10,524 nt of DNA from Akkermansiaceae bacterium (GTDB lineage: Bacteria; Verrucomicrobiota; Verrucomicrobiia; Verrucomicrobiales; Akkermansiaceae), in NCBI GenBank assembly GCA_014379305.1, contig JACMMB010000103.1, forward strand, positions 1 through 10,524, in the 5' to 3' direction. Positions 1 to 6,550 of the stretch are shown here, in pieces. The notes beneath the pieces were generated by a model. It saw only the letters and a list, made by a program, of their open reading frames with translations, was not told the origin of the DNA and searched no databases. The position numbers and the translations under genes are program-made. Position 1 is the first letter of the stretch. Every line of letters starts with the position of its first letter.

Positions 1-1445
1 CACCAAGTGGCGTAGGTAGAAAACTTGTAGCCGCGGCGGTATTCGAATTTCTCGACCGCTTTCATCAGGCCCATGTTGCCTTCCTGGATCAGGTCGAGGA
101 ACGAGAGGCCGCGGTTGGTGTATTTTTTGGCGATGGAAATGACGAGGCGAAGGTTGGCCTCGACCATCTCGGTTTTCGCCTTGAGCGCCTCTTTCATCCA
201 ATGACGGAGATTTTTATAAGTTACCTCGAAGGTATTGTCGTTGAGCCAGGAGCGCTGCTGGACTTCGCGCATTTTGCTGATGAATTCCTTGTCGTCCGGA
301 TGGGTTTGCAGGCGGCGTGAGTATTTCCAGAATTTCTGGATGTATTCCTCGATCTGCTCGCAAAAATCCTCAACGATTTTCTGCTTGTAGTAGAAGCGCA
401 CGTAAATGCGGTGCATTGATCCGAGGTTTTTCTCGAATTGCTCTTCAAGTTTTTTCTTGCCGCGCGGGTTTTTAACGGAGAGCTGGCGGAAAATGTTGTC
501 GTTTTCCTCGTGGAGTTGCTTGAGCTGGTCGCAAAGCTTGGGGAGACCTTTCATGTAACGCTCCCGGGACTCGATTTTTTTATCGAGGATGACTCGGTCG
601 AATCGCTCTTTGCCTTTGTTGAGCTTTTCCGCAAGCTCAAGGTATGTATCGGCGACGAAGCCGAATTGATGGAGGTGTTTTGAGACTTCGATTTCGGCGT
701 CTTCGATGCGTTTGGAAATCTCAACCTCCTGCTCGCGGGTAAGGAGGGGAACTTGGCCCATTTGCTTGAGATACATACGGACGGGGTCGTCAAGGATATC
801 AAGTTTTTGGTCGGCCTTGACATCTTCCTCGTCTCCATCGCCTTCGTCCCGTTTCTTGTCCTTGAAACGGTCCACTTCGGAGGCATCGATGATATCGAAC
901 TCCATGTTGCGGAGGCGCTCCATGATCGCCTCGACATCATCGGGGTCGACAAGGTCATTGGGAAGAATCTCGTTGATGTCATCGTAGGTGAGATATTCCT
1001 GCTCCTTGGCGAGCTTGATGAGTTCGCGAATTTTTTCCTGAATTTCAGGGGTGTCAATCCGGCGCTTTTCGCCTTTCTTGCCTTTGACGGGTGGAGTGGG
1101 TGCCGCCGCCAGGGCATCAATTTTCGGGGGGGAGTGGGGTTTTGCAACCTTGGCATTCCGCTCCTTTTCGATAGTAACTTTTTTTACGGGCTCCTTGCTA
1201 ACAGCTGCTTTTTTGGGAATTTCCTGCTTGGCTGGTGTTTTTTGAAGCGGCGCGGATTTTTTAGGCGCGGACTTGGATTTAGCGGCGGGTGCGGGCTTTG
1301 GCGCGGGAGCTTTTTTCTTGGCGGGAGCTGGAGTCGGTTTGGCTGCTTTAGCTGCTTTATGGGCAATTGCCGGTTTGGATTTGGTTACGGTTTTCGACGG
1401 TAACTTGGCGGCGGATTTTTTTGCGGAAGATTTATGGGAAGGCAT
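1..1445 (-). CDS. rpoD: RNA polymerase primary sigma factor RpoD (sigma-70), N-terminal 481 residues; C-terminus lies off the left edge
   Basis: Housekeeping sigma factor that directs core RNA polymerase to -35/-10 promoters. Reading the minus strand from the ATG at 1445 gives 481 open residues. Residues 1-125 are a Lys/Ala/Pro/Ser-rich, probably disordered tail (27 Lys in the first 101 residues). Region 1.1 is about 127-190 (EQEYLTYDDINEILP near 148-162). Region 1.2 is about 218-250 (DDPVRMYLKQMGQVPLLTRE). A non-conserved region of roughly 160 residues follows, and region 2 starts near 427 (MVEANLRLVISIAKKYTNRG, then KFEYRRGYKFSTYATW), where the window cuts it. Regions 2.4, 3 and 4 are outside. 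The start is well supported: no ATG, GTG or TTG codon occurs in frame between codon 1 and Met173, so the tail must be translated if region 1.1 is. There is no Shine-Dalgarno; upstream is trpD, 175 bp away. The identity is seen directly in the sequence; the function of the tail is unknown. Confidence 0.96.
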   Translation of the reverse strand, partial: MPSHKSSAKKSAAKLPSKTVTKSKPAIAHKAAKAAKPTPAPAKKKAPAPKPAPAAKSKSAPKKSAPLQKTPAKQEIPKKAAVSKEPVKKVTIEKERNAKVAKPHSPPKIDALAAAPTPPVKGKKGEKRRIDTPEIQEKIRELIKLAKEQEYLTYDDINEILPNDLVDPDDVEAIMERLRNMEFDIIDASEVDRFKDKKRDEGDGDEEDVKADQKLDILDDPVRMYLKQMGQVPLLTREQEVEISKRIEDAEIEVSKHLHQFGFVADTYLELAEKLNKGKERFDRVILDKKIESRERYMKGLPKLCDQLKQLHEENDNIFRQLSVKNPRGKKKLEEQFEKNLGSMHRIYVRFYYKQKIVEDFCEQIEEYIQKFWKYSRRLQTHPDDKEFISKMREVQQRSWLNDNTFEVTYKNLRHWMKEALKAKTEMVEANLRLVISIAKKYTNRGLSFLDLIQEGNMGLMKAVEKFEYRRGYKFSTYATW

Positions 1446-1620
1446 GGGGCAAAGCGGCTATAAGCTAACTATGAAGAGACAATTCACCCATTAGTTGGGC
1501 ACACGCGAAAAACACGGGCGGGCGGAATGAAGGAGGCTGGATTTGATGCGTCAAGCGGAATATTTAAAATCCTTTACGGGACAATTACGCGAGCCGGGTG
1601 TTTGGGGTCATGTTTTGCGA
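1446..1620 (-). other. trpD-rpoD intergenic region, likely housing the rpoD promoter
   Basis: This 175 bp gap has no convincing gene. On the minus strand a TTGACG hexamer (about 1551-1546) resembles a sigma-70 -35 box, but no good -10 follows at 17 bp; a TTATAG nearer the ATG is a poor partner for any -35. No GC-rich hairpin followed by a T-run is visible after trpD, so trpD transcripts could run into rpoD. The promoter assignment is only by position. Confidence 0.3.
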
Positions 1621-2676
1621 TCATCCGGAAAAACTTTGAGAGGCTTTTTGCAGTAAATCGAGGTGGTTCATCGCTGCGCCCGAGGAGATGGTGTCGCGGG
1701 CTATTTCCAGAGCATCGCCGATATGATCGGCAAGGCCGGCGCAAGCAAGCGCGGCTGCTGCGTTGAGAAGGGTGATGTCCCGTTTGGGGCCGAGTTCCTT
1801 CCCCGAAAGGATGTCTGCGAGGATTTTGGCGTTCGCTTTCGCATCGCCGCCCTGAAGGTCCTCAAGTCTGGCGGTTTTCAGGCCGAAGTCTGCGGGAGTG
1901 ATCTCTTCATCCTCGAGATCCTGGTAGGAGCCGGCTTTGCAAATCCGGGTGGGGCCCATCAGGCTGAGTTCATCCACGGAGCGTCCGTCGGCGGTGGAGC
2001 CACAGACTACCCAAGCGCTATCGCGACCGAGACGCTGGAGGATTTCGGCGAAGGCGGGGCAGTGTTCGCGGGAGAAAACGCCGACCAGCTGGCACTCGGG
2101 GCGGGCGGGATTGAGGAGCGGCCCGATGAGATTGAAAATGCTGCGGTGGCCGCCAGCCGCGAGTTTTTTGCGCACATTTGCGACGGCTTTGAAGGCCGGG
2201 TGATAATTCGGCGCGTAGAGAAAACCCACACCGGCGGTATGGATACAGTGGCGAAAACCAGCGGGCGGAAGATCGATCCGGATGCCAAGAGCTTCTAACA
2301 CATCGGCGCCGCCGCTTTTGGAAGTGATGCCGCGATTTCCGTGTTTCACGATCACTGCCCCGGCAGCCGCAGCGATGAACATGGCGGTGGTCGATACGTT
2401 GAAGAGCTCCAACTGGTCGCCGCCGGTGCCGCAGACGTCCAGGGTAGGCCCGCCTAGATCGAGTTCCCCGATCATCGGGTCGACCGCGTGTTCCAGGAAG
2501 ACTTCAACAAAGCCGGCGATCTCGGCAGGCGTCTCGCCCTTTTTGGAAAGGGCTAATAGAAGGCGCTGTTTTTTTGCGTCAGTGACTGCTGGCTCAAGCA
2601 GGAGATTGGCGGCGACTTCAATTTCCTGAGGGCTGAGTTCCTCGCCGTGTTCGAGGTGTTTGATTAAAGCGTCCAT
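1621..2676 (-). CDS. trpD: Anthranilate phosphoribosyltransferase TrpD
   Basis: Cytosolic enzyme of tryptophan biosynthesis that transfers phosphoribose from PRPP to anthranilate, giving N-(5'-phosphoribosyl)-anthranilate. The 351-residue length is normal for the family. Residues 1-65 form the helical N-terminal domain. The PRPP-binding loop CGTGGD is at 82-87, NVSTTA at 93-98, KHGNRG at 111-116, SGGADVLEALG at 121-131, the HP pair at 159-160, and RSIFNLIGPLLNP at 178-190. The Asp-Glu metal pair is at 235-236 (SVDELS), with GGDAKANA at 277-284 and LNAAAAL near the C-terminus. The Gly123 in SGGADVLEALG differs from the more usual Ser or Cys, a mild variation. The ATG start at 2676 aligns with the family N-terminus; there is no Shine-Dalgarno. 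It stands apart from other trp genes in this window, 49 bp downstream of mgtE, so co-transcription with mgtE is possible. Confidence 0.95.
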   Translation of the reverse strand: MDALIKHLEHGEELSPQEIEVAANLLLEPAVTDAKKQRLLLALSKKGETPAEIAGFVEVFLEHAVDPMIGELDLGGPTLDVCGTGGDQLELFNVSTTAMFIAAAAGAVIVKHGNRGITSKSGGADVLEALGIRIDLPPAGFRHCIHTAGVGFLYAPNYHPAFKAVANVRKKLAAGGHRSIFNLIGPLLNPARPECQLVGVFSREHCPAFAEILQRLGRDSAWVVCGSTADGRSVDELSLMGPTRICKAGSYQDLEDEEITPADFGLKTARLEDLQGGDAKANAKILADILSGKELGPKRDITLLNAAAALACAGLADHIGDALEIARDTISSGAAMNHLDLLQKASQSFSG

Positions 2677-2725
2677 GTCTCAAAATAACCGGTTGCATGG
2701 ATTTAATCAGCCATAAAATGGAGTT

Positions 2726-4141
2726 TTACAGCTCCAAAATGGCGGCGGCGGTGCCGAAATAAATCAGCATCCCTGAAACATCGACGATGGATGCCAATGA
2801 GGGTGCGGACACCACGGCAGGGTCGAGTTTTATGGCTCTCGCAGTAATGGGAAGGAGAGCTCCCAAGACCGTGGATGAGAGCACTTGGAGGGTAATGGCG
2901 GCGGCGACGGCAAATGAGAGTCTTATGAAAGAAAAGCTTTGGGGAGCGGGAGGGTGGAAGTGCGGAAGGATGAATGCGATGAATGCGGCAATTGCCATGC
3001 CGAGAGTCAAGCCAAGAAATATGCCGGTGCGGGCTTCCTTCCACGCGATGCGGAGCGCGGAGCCGGGTGCGATTTCACCTAACGCGAGGGCGCGGATGAC
3101 CATGGTGGCTGCCTGGCCCCCGGCGTTTCCTCCTGCGGCCACAACCATTGGGAGGAACAGGGAGAGGACGTAGGCTTTTTGTAACACCCCGTTGAAACGA
3201 TACATCACATATCCCGAGGCGATGGAGACGAAGGCGAGGCCGACAAGCCAGATGACGCGGCGGCGGTAGTGCCTGGTCGAGGTCGTATTGAGATATGAGA
3301 GTTCGGTTTGCTCGCCGCCGATGCCCGCGAGTTTCTCAATGTCCTCAGTGGACTCTTCCTGCATGATTTCGAGGGCGTCATCGTGCGTGATTACCCCGAG
3401 GAAATGGTGGAACTCATCGACAACAGGAAGGACGATCAGGTCATATTTCGACAGGGTCAGGGCGGCATCTTCCTGGTCGGCCGAAGCGAGGATATACTCA
3501 TCGGCGTCTTGCATGATATCGCGAATCGGAGTGTCCCACGTGTTGAAGGCAAGATCGCGGAGACGGACTTTTCCGACCAGGCGTCCCTGCACATCGACGA
3601 CGAAAATTCGGGATAGCGTTTCGGCGTCTTCGCGATCGCGGCGAAGGACGGCGAGTGCCTGCTTCACGGTCATGTCACCGGTGATCCGGCCGACATGGGT
3701 GGTCATTCGGCCGCCTGCCGTATCCTCTTCGTATTTCAGCAGATTTTTGGTCAGCTCCTTGTCGCGGGGACCGAGGAGGGAAAAGAACCTGACCTGAGCT
3801 TTTTCGGAAACGACTTGAAAAATATCCACGCGGTCGTCGTCGGAAAGGTTGCCAAGGAGGACACGGAGTTGAGCTGGTTTGAAGTGCTTGAGCGAATCCT
3901 CGATCAGTGTGTAGGGCAGCTCGGCGACAACATCGGTCGCCAGTTCCGGGCCGATGGTTTTGAAAAAGAAGTCGCGCTCGCCGTCATTCAGTTCTTCGTA
4001 GAGGGCTGCAAGGTCAGCGTAGTGCGAATCTTCGGCGGCAGCCAGGAGTGCGGAGCCATCTTCAGCGGCTATTGCGCGCTTAATCTCATCAATCGGATTC
4101 TCATCGTCATCTTCTGGCAAGCACGGAGGTTGAGAGAACAT
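2726..4141 (-). CDS. mgtE: MgtE-family magnesium channel/transporter
   Basis: Inner-membrane Mg2+ channel of the MgtE family, normally closed by Mg2+ binding to its cytosolic domains. From the ATG at 4141 it has 471 residues, near the usual ~450. Residues ~12-140 form the acidic MgtE N domain. Two CBS domains follow at ~145-210 and ~211-272. Five hydrophobic segments lie between ~296 and 470. The conserved pore signature LPMVVAAGGNAGGQ is at 330-343, and the last helix holds DPAVVSAPSLASIVDVSG (440-457), whose Asp454 matches the pore Mg2+-ligand Asp of the family. The frame stays open to a TTG at 4231, but the extra 30 residues are un-MgtE-like and the family N-terminus fits the ATG at 4141. 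Neither start has a Shine-Dalgarno. It is transcribed divergently from the rrf2 gene. Confidence 0.94.
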   Translation of the reverse strand: MFSQPPCLPEDDDENPIDEIKRAIAAEDGSALLAAAEDSHYADLAALYEELNDGERDFFFKTIGPELATDVVAELPYTLIEDSLKHFKPAQLRVLLGNLSDDDRVDIFQVVSEKAQVRFFSLLGPRDKELTKNLLKYEEDTAGGRMTTHVGRITGDMTVKQALAVLRRDREDAETLSRIFVVDVQGRLVGKVRLRDLAFNTWDTPIRDIMQDADEYILASADQEDAALTLSKYDLIVLPVVDEFHHFLGVITHDDALEIMQEESTEDIEKLAGIGGEQTELSYLNTTSTRHYRRRVIWLVGLAFVSIASGYVMYRFNGVLQKAYVLSLFLPMVVAAGGNAGGQAATMVIRALALGEIAPGSALRIAWKEARTGIFLGLTLGMAIAAFIAFILPHFHPPAPQSFSFIRLSFAVAAAITLQVLSSTVLGALLPITARAIKLDPAVVSAPSLASIVDVSGMLIYFGTAAAILEL

Positions 4142-4295
4142 CTGGACAATGGTCAATAGCCATAAGCCGCAGAAGGCATGGAATGTCGTGGCAAGTTGTC
4201 TTTTTGGATAACAGACAAATCTTTGAGGCAACGTTCACAAGAGAACCAGCGCGAATCTGAGTAGATTTTTCACCTATGTGACTGAAAAACAATAA

Positions 4296-4312
4296 TTTAA
4301 ATATAATTTAAA
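4296..4312. promoter_or_regulatory. AT-only 17-bp perfect inverted repeat, candidate operator
   Basis: TTTAAAT, a 3-bp ATA spacer, then ATTTAAA form a perfect 7+7 dyad centred at about 4304, 58 bp upstream of the rrf2 ATG. It sits just upstream of the possible rrf2 promoter and could also overlap an mgtE promoter on the other strand. Rrf2 dimers bind dyads of about this size and commonly regulate their own genes, so autoregulation is a reasonable inference. AT-rich promoter DNA can produce such symmetry by chance. Confidence 0.35.
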
Positions 4313-4319
4313 ATTTCTC

Positions 4320-4347
4320 TTGAAAGCCAGAAATAAATTCATACTGT
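4320..4347 (+). promoter_or_regulatory. Possible sigma-70 promoter for rrf2 and the sulfate operon
   Basis: TTGAAA at 4320-4325 resembles a -35 box. TACTGT at 4342-4347 lies 16 bp downstream as a weak -10. This places the start site close to the ATG at 4362, which would leave a very short, Shine-Dalgarno-free leader. The -10 match is poor, so this is a tentative call. Confidence 0.25.
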
Positions 4348-4361
4348 TTTATCTAGATTAA

Positions 4362-4937
4362 ATGCACCTATCCAAAAAAGCAGAATACGCATTGCGGGCG
4401 ACAATCCATTTGGGAATAGCCCAAGAAGTTGGCATGAACACCATATCGGCGGTTGACCTGGCTGACGCCAATCGGTTGCCGGTGAAATTTGTGGAGAGGA
4501 TTCTCCAGGAACTGCGCGACGCGGGCTTGGTCGAAGCCAAGCGCGGCAAGTTGGGCGGATACACTCTCGCCAAGGCTCCAGAGGAAATCCGGATCGGCGA
4601 TATTGTCCGCTTGATGGATGGAAGGCTGGCACCCATCTGCTGTGCGAGTGAGAACGCGTATCAGCGCTGCACCTGCCCCGACGAGGATCACTGTGGTCTG
4701 CGGATGATCATGATCGACGTGCGCAATGCGATCGCCGGCATCTTGGACCGCTACACTCTTGCGCAAGTCGTGGAAGTCACTTTGCGGAAAATTCGCCGTG
4801 ATGGCGCGCAGCATCCCTTTGCATTCCTAGCCGCTTCCCAGGAGATCGAGGCTCCTTCGAAGCGAAAGGCGGACCCCGCCGATGGTTTCCTCGCCAGCTT
4901 GTCACAAATCGCAACTTCCCAATCTTCCAATGATTAA
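4362..4937 (+). CDS. Rrf2-family transcriptional regulator with cysteine cluster
   Basis: Cytosolic DNA-binding regulator of the Rrf2 family (IscR, NsrR, CymR relatives), 191 residues. The winged helix-turn-helix is at ~1-75: MHLSKKAEYALRA start, helix-turn-helix around AVDLADANRLPVKFVERIL (30-48), and the wing motif KRGKLGGYTLA (60-70), all family hallmarks. The dimerisation helix is about 115-145. Cysteines at 93, 94, 103, 105 and 111 lie in the loop that carries the [2Fe-2S] or NO-sensing cysteines in IscR/NsrR. The tail of about 45 residues after 147 is longer than in IscR and looks disordered. It is first in the sulfate gene set, and its stop overlaps the next start by 8 bp, so it very likely regulates this locus, perhaps in response to sulfur or Fe-S status. 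Family assignment is firm; ligand and targets are inferred. It could be a CymR-like cysteine-status sensor rather than an IscR-like one. Confidence 0.92.
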   Translation: MHLSKKAEYALRATIHLGIAQEVGMNTISAVDLADANRLPVKFVERILQELRDAGLVEAKRGKLGGYTLAKAPEEIRIGDIVRLMDGRLAPICCASENAYQRCTCPDEDHCGLRMIMIDVRNAIAGILDRYTLAQVVEVTLRKIRRDGAQHPFAFLAASQEIEAPSKRKADPADGFLASLSQIATSQSSND

Positions 4938-5235
4938 GAAAAGTTCTAAAACCGTCGCCGATAGCCCGTCCACGGATAGTCCGTGGCTTGAGGTAGCGAT
5001 CAGCAAAGTCCAGGCGCTTCGCTTCGGATCGGTCCAGATCACCGTCCACGATGGACGGGTCACACAGATCGAAAGTCTGGAAAAGACAAGGTTTGTATCA
5101 GGCAAGGAGAATTTACGCGATGATTCCCAAGCTGGGCCAATCGCCTCAAATAAAGCTACCCCGGAAAGGGAGCTGTTAAATATGGACACACTGCCGAAGC
5201 GCACCGGGACACCGGACGCGGACGTTACGCAGTAA
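4930..5235 (+). CDS. YezD-type (DUF2292) small protein with extended C-terminal tail
   Basis: A 101-residue protein of unknown biochemical function. Residues ~18-56 match the DUF2292/YezD pattern as I remember it: a short helix (WLEVAISKVQALRFG), then SVQITVHDGRVTQIE and a closing EKTRF. These small proteins are typically found near sulfate and cysteine assimilation genes, as here. The ATG at 4930 lies inside the end of rrf2 (8-bp overlap), suggesting coupled translation; the frame extends further upstream but only within rrf2. Residues ~57-101 are polar, low in hydrophobics and probably disordered, making this clearly longer than typical members, which are mostly just the core domain. It has no cysteine, signal peptide or membrane segment. 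Gene context supports a role in sulfur metabolism; the mechanism is unknown. Confidence 0.8.
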   Translation: MIKKSSKTVADSPSTDSPWLEVAISKVQALRFGSVQITVHDGRVTQIESLEKTRFVSGKENLRDDSQAGPIASNKATPERELLNMDTLPKRTGTPDADVTQ

Positions 5236-5329
5236 CAACATGAAAACAGCCTATCGGAACTCATTCCGAACAGAAAAGCCGGGTCCGAAAGAACATAAAC
5301 CAACCAGTCTGCCGGGATTCGGAAATCAT
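5236..5329 (+). promoter_or_regulatory. Porin gene leader with competing short inverted repeats
   Basis: The largest gap within the plus-strand gene set. TCGGAA (5254-5259) can pair with TTCCGA (5264-5269) over a 4-nt loop. The same downstream arm, as TTCCGAA (5264-5270), is also perfectly complementary to TTCGGAA (5318-5324), which ends 5 nt before the porin ATG. A further TCCGAA at 5284-5289 can pair with TTCGGA at 5318-5323. These could form mutually exclusive hairpins that expose or mask the translation start. The stems are short, and no T-run follows, so this is not an intrinsic terminator. Confidence 0.25.
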
Positions 5330-6511
5330 ATGACACGGACACTGGCAGTGTCCCTTATCAGCTTGCTTGCAGCCCAGGCGCAGGCAGGGCCGGACGGGAA
5401 TTTCGAGAACGGGCCGCTTGCCAAGGAATCACCACCGGCATCGTCATTCGATGCGTTGTGGGGGCTTGCGACTTTGTATAAGGACGATGGCAATTCGATT
5501 TTACAGGAGTTCAAACTACGCGGTCGCTATCAGGGCCAGTTCCACTATGCCGAAGCGGATGATGAAAGTGACAGCGACTGGGAAGACCGTCGCTCACGGT
5601 TCGGCTTTGATGCGAAACTCTTCGAGAAACAAGTCGAGCTGCGCGTGGATTTCCAAAGCAATGATGGCTTTCGGGATTTTTACGATGGATTGGTGGATGC
5701 TTACATTCGCTGGAAGCCCACCAAAACCATAAGTATAACAGCTGGTAAAACCAAGCCATTGATCGGTCGCTACGATTGGTTGGAGTCAACCAATAGCCAG
5801 CTAACCTTCGAGCGCTCCCAGATTTTCAACCAGCTCAATATCAACCGCGCTACCGCGCTGACTGTTGAGGGCACCGTCGATTTGTTCACTTGGCAAGCGG
5901 GCGTATATTCAAACGACACTCCAGCTACCACAGGCGGGACCGGGTCGTTCGGCGATGGTGAGTTTGGCGATCTTGACGGGGGGTTTTCCTATTCGCTGGG
6001 AGTTGGTTACGATTTCAAGAAGCGGCTTGATGTCGATAAGGCGGAGCTGAGACTTGATTGGCTGCATAGCGACCGGGAAGCGGACGATGTCGTTCTGGGA
6101 CGTTACGATGACGTGGTTTCCGGGACTTTTTGGGTGAAAAAAGGACCTGCAGCCATGGTTGTCGAGGCGTTCCATGCTTCTGGTGGCGATGGGACGAACA
6201 CGGACGTTTTCGGTTTGTTCGTGCAACCGAGCTACGACATTGTCCCCGGGAAATTGCAGCTTGTGGGAAGATATTCCTACGCCCAAAGCGATGGCTCAAC
6301 GGGTGTCAGGCCGCAAAATCGCTACGAGGTCCTGGCCGGCGCACTGCGTGGCGACAGCTACCATGCGTTTTATCTGGGTGCCCAGTATTTCATCTATGGC
6401 GACAAGCTGAAACTCCTGGGGGGTGTTGAATATGCAGCCCTTGGACAAAGCGATAGCTCGGATCGCTACGATGGCGTCACCTTCCTGGGCGGTCTCCGCC
6501 TTTCCTTCTAA
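5330..6511 (+). CDS. OprP/OprO-like outer-membrane porin
   Basis: Predicted outer-membrane beta-barrel of the phosphate-selective porin O/P type, 393 residues from the chosen start. Residues 1-19 form a signal peptide (basic start, hydrophobic LAVSLISLLAA core, AQA cleavage site before Gly20). The mature part alternates polar and aromatic strands, with family-like motifs: FKLRGRYQGQFHY (61-73), DRRSRFGFDAKLF (86-98), VELRVDFQ (102-109), LVDAYIRW (121-128) and ITAGKTKPLIGRYDW (136-150). It ends in Phe, as expected for BAM-assembled barrels. An in-frame ATG at 5240 would add 30 polar residues ahead of the signal peptide, so I prefer 5330. It lies 39 bp upstream of sbp, which suggests it passes sulfate or a similar oxyanion. 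Substrate specificity is inferred from context only; a general or phosphate porin is possible. Confidence 0.85.
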   Translation: MTRTLAVSLISLLAAQAQAGPDGNFENGPLAKESPPASSFDALWGLATLYKDDGNSILQEFKLRGRYQGQFHYAEADDESDSDWEDRRSRFGFDAKLFEKQVELRVDFQSNDGFRDFYDGLVDAYIRWKPTKTISITAGKTKPLIGRYDWLESTNSQLTFERSQIFNQLNINRATALTVEGTVDLFTWQAGVYSNDTPATTGGTGSFGDGEFGDLDGGFSYSLGVGYDFKKRLDVDKAELRLDWLHSDREADDVVLGRYDDVVSGTFWVKKGPAAMVVEAFHASGGDGTNTDVFGLFVQPSYDIVPGKLQLVGRYSYAQSDGSTGVRPQNRYEVLAGALRGDSYHAFYLGAQYFIYGDKLKLLGGVEYAALGQSDSSDRYDGVTFLGGLRLSF

Positions 6512-6550
6512 TATCTGTAACTAAACTTAACAAATACCATCCACCAAATT

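Larger units (their letters stand above)
4142..4361. other. Divergent mgtE / rrf2 control region
   Basis: A 220 bp region between two outward-facing genes. The right third (about 4290-4361) is strikingly AT-rich compared with the flanks and contains a perfect AT-only inverted repeat and a possible rrf2 promoter, listed separately. The left part holds a 6-bp inverted repeat (TTGTCT at 4196-4201 and AGACAA at 4213-4218, 11-nt loop) in the mgtE leader. I could not recognise an M-box or other Mg2+ riboswitch consensus here. Confidence 0.5.

Noticed and set aside
753..1403. Long plus-strand open frame (216 codons) opposite rpoD
   Set aside because: It is the complement of rpoD, whose conserved regions are unmistakable. 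The Gly/Phe-rich product mirrors the Lys/Ala/Pro codons of the sigma tail.
1663..2298. Plus-strand open frame (211 codons) opposite trpD
   Set aside because: It is antisense to conserved TrpD motifs, has no recognisable domain and is a shadow of GC-rich codon use.
3288..4159. Plus-strand open frames opposite mgtE
   Set aside because: They overlap the MgtE N and CBS domains on the other strand, and their products are low-complexity or unrecognisable.
4196..4218. Small inverted repeat in the mgtE leader as a Mg2+ riboswitch or terminator
   Set aside because: Only a 6-bp stem with an 11-nt loop, no T-run and no recognisable M-box consensus.
4142..4231. Upstream TTG start for mgtE (30 extra residues)
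   Set aside because: The added residues are not MgtE-like and would need a TTG start; the ATG at 4141 gives the family-like N-terminus.
5240..5329. Upstream ATG start for the porin
   Set aside because: It would place 30 polar residues before a good signal peptide. The ATG at 5330 gives a standard secreted porin.
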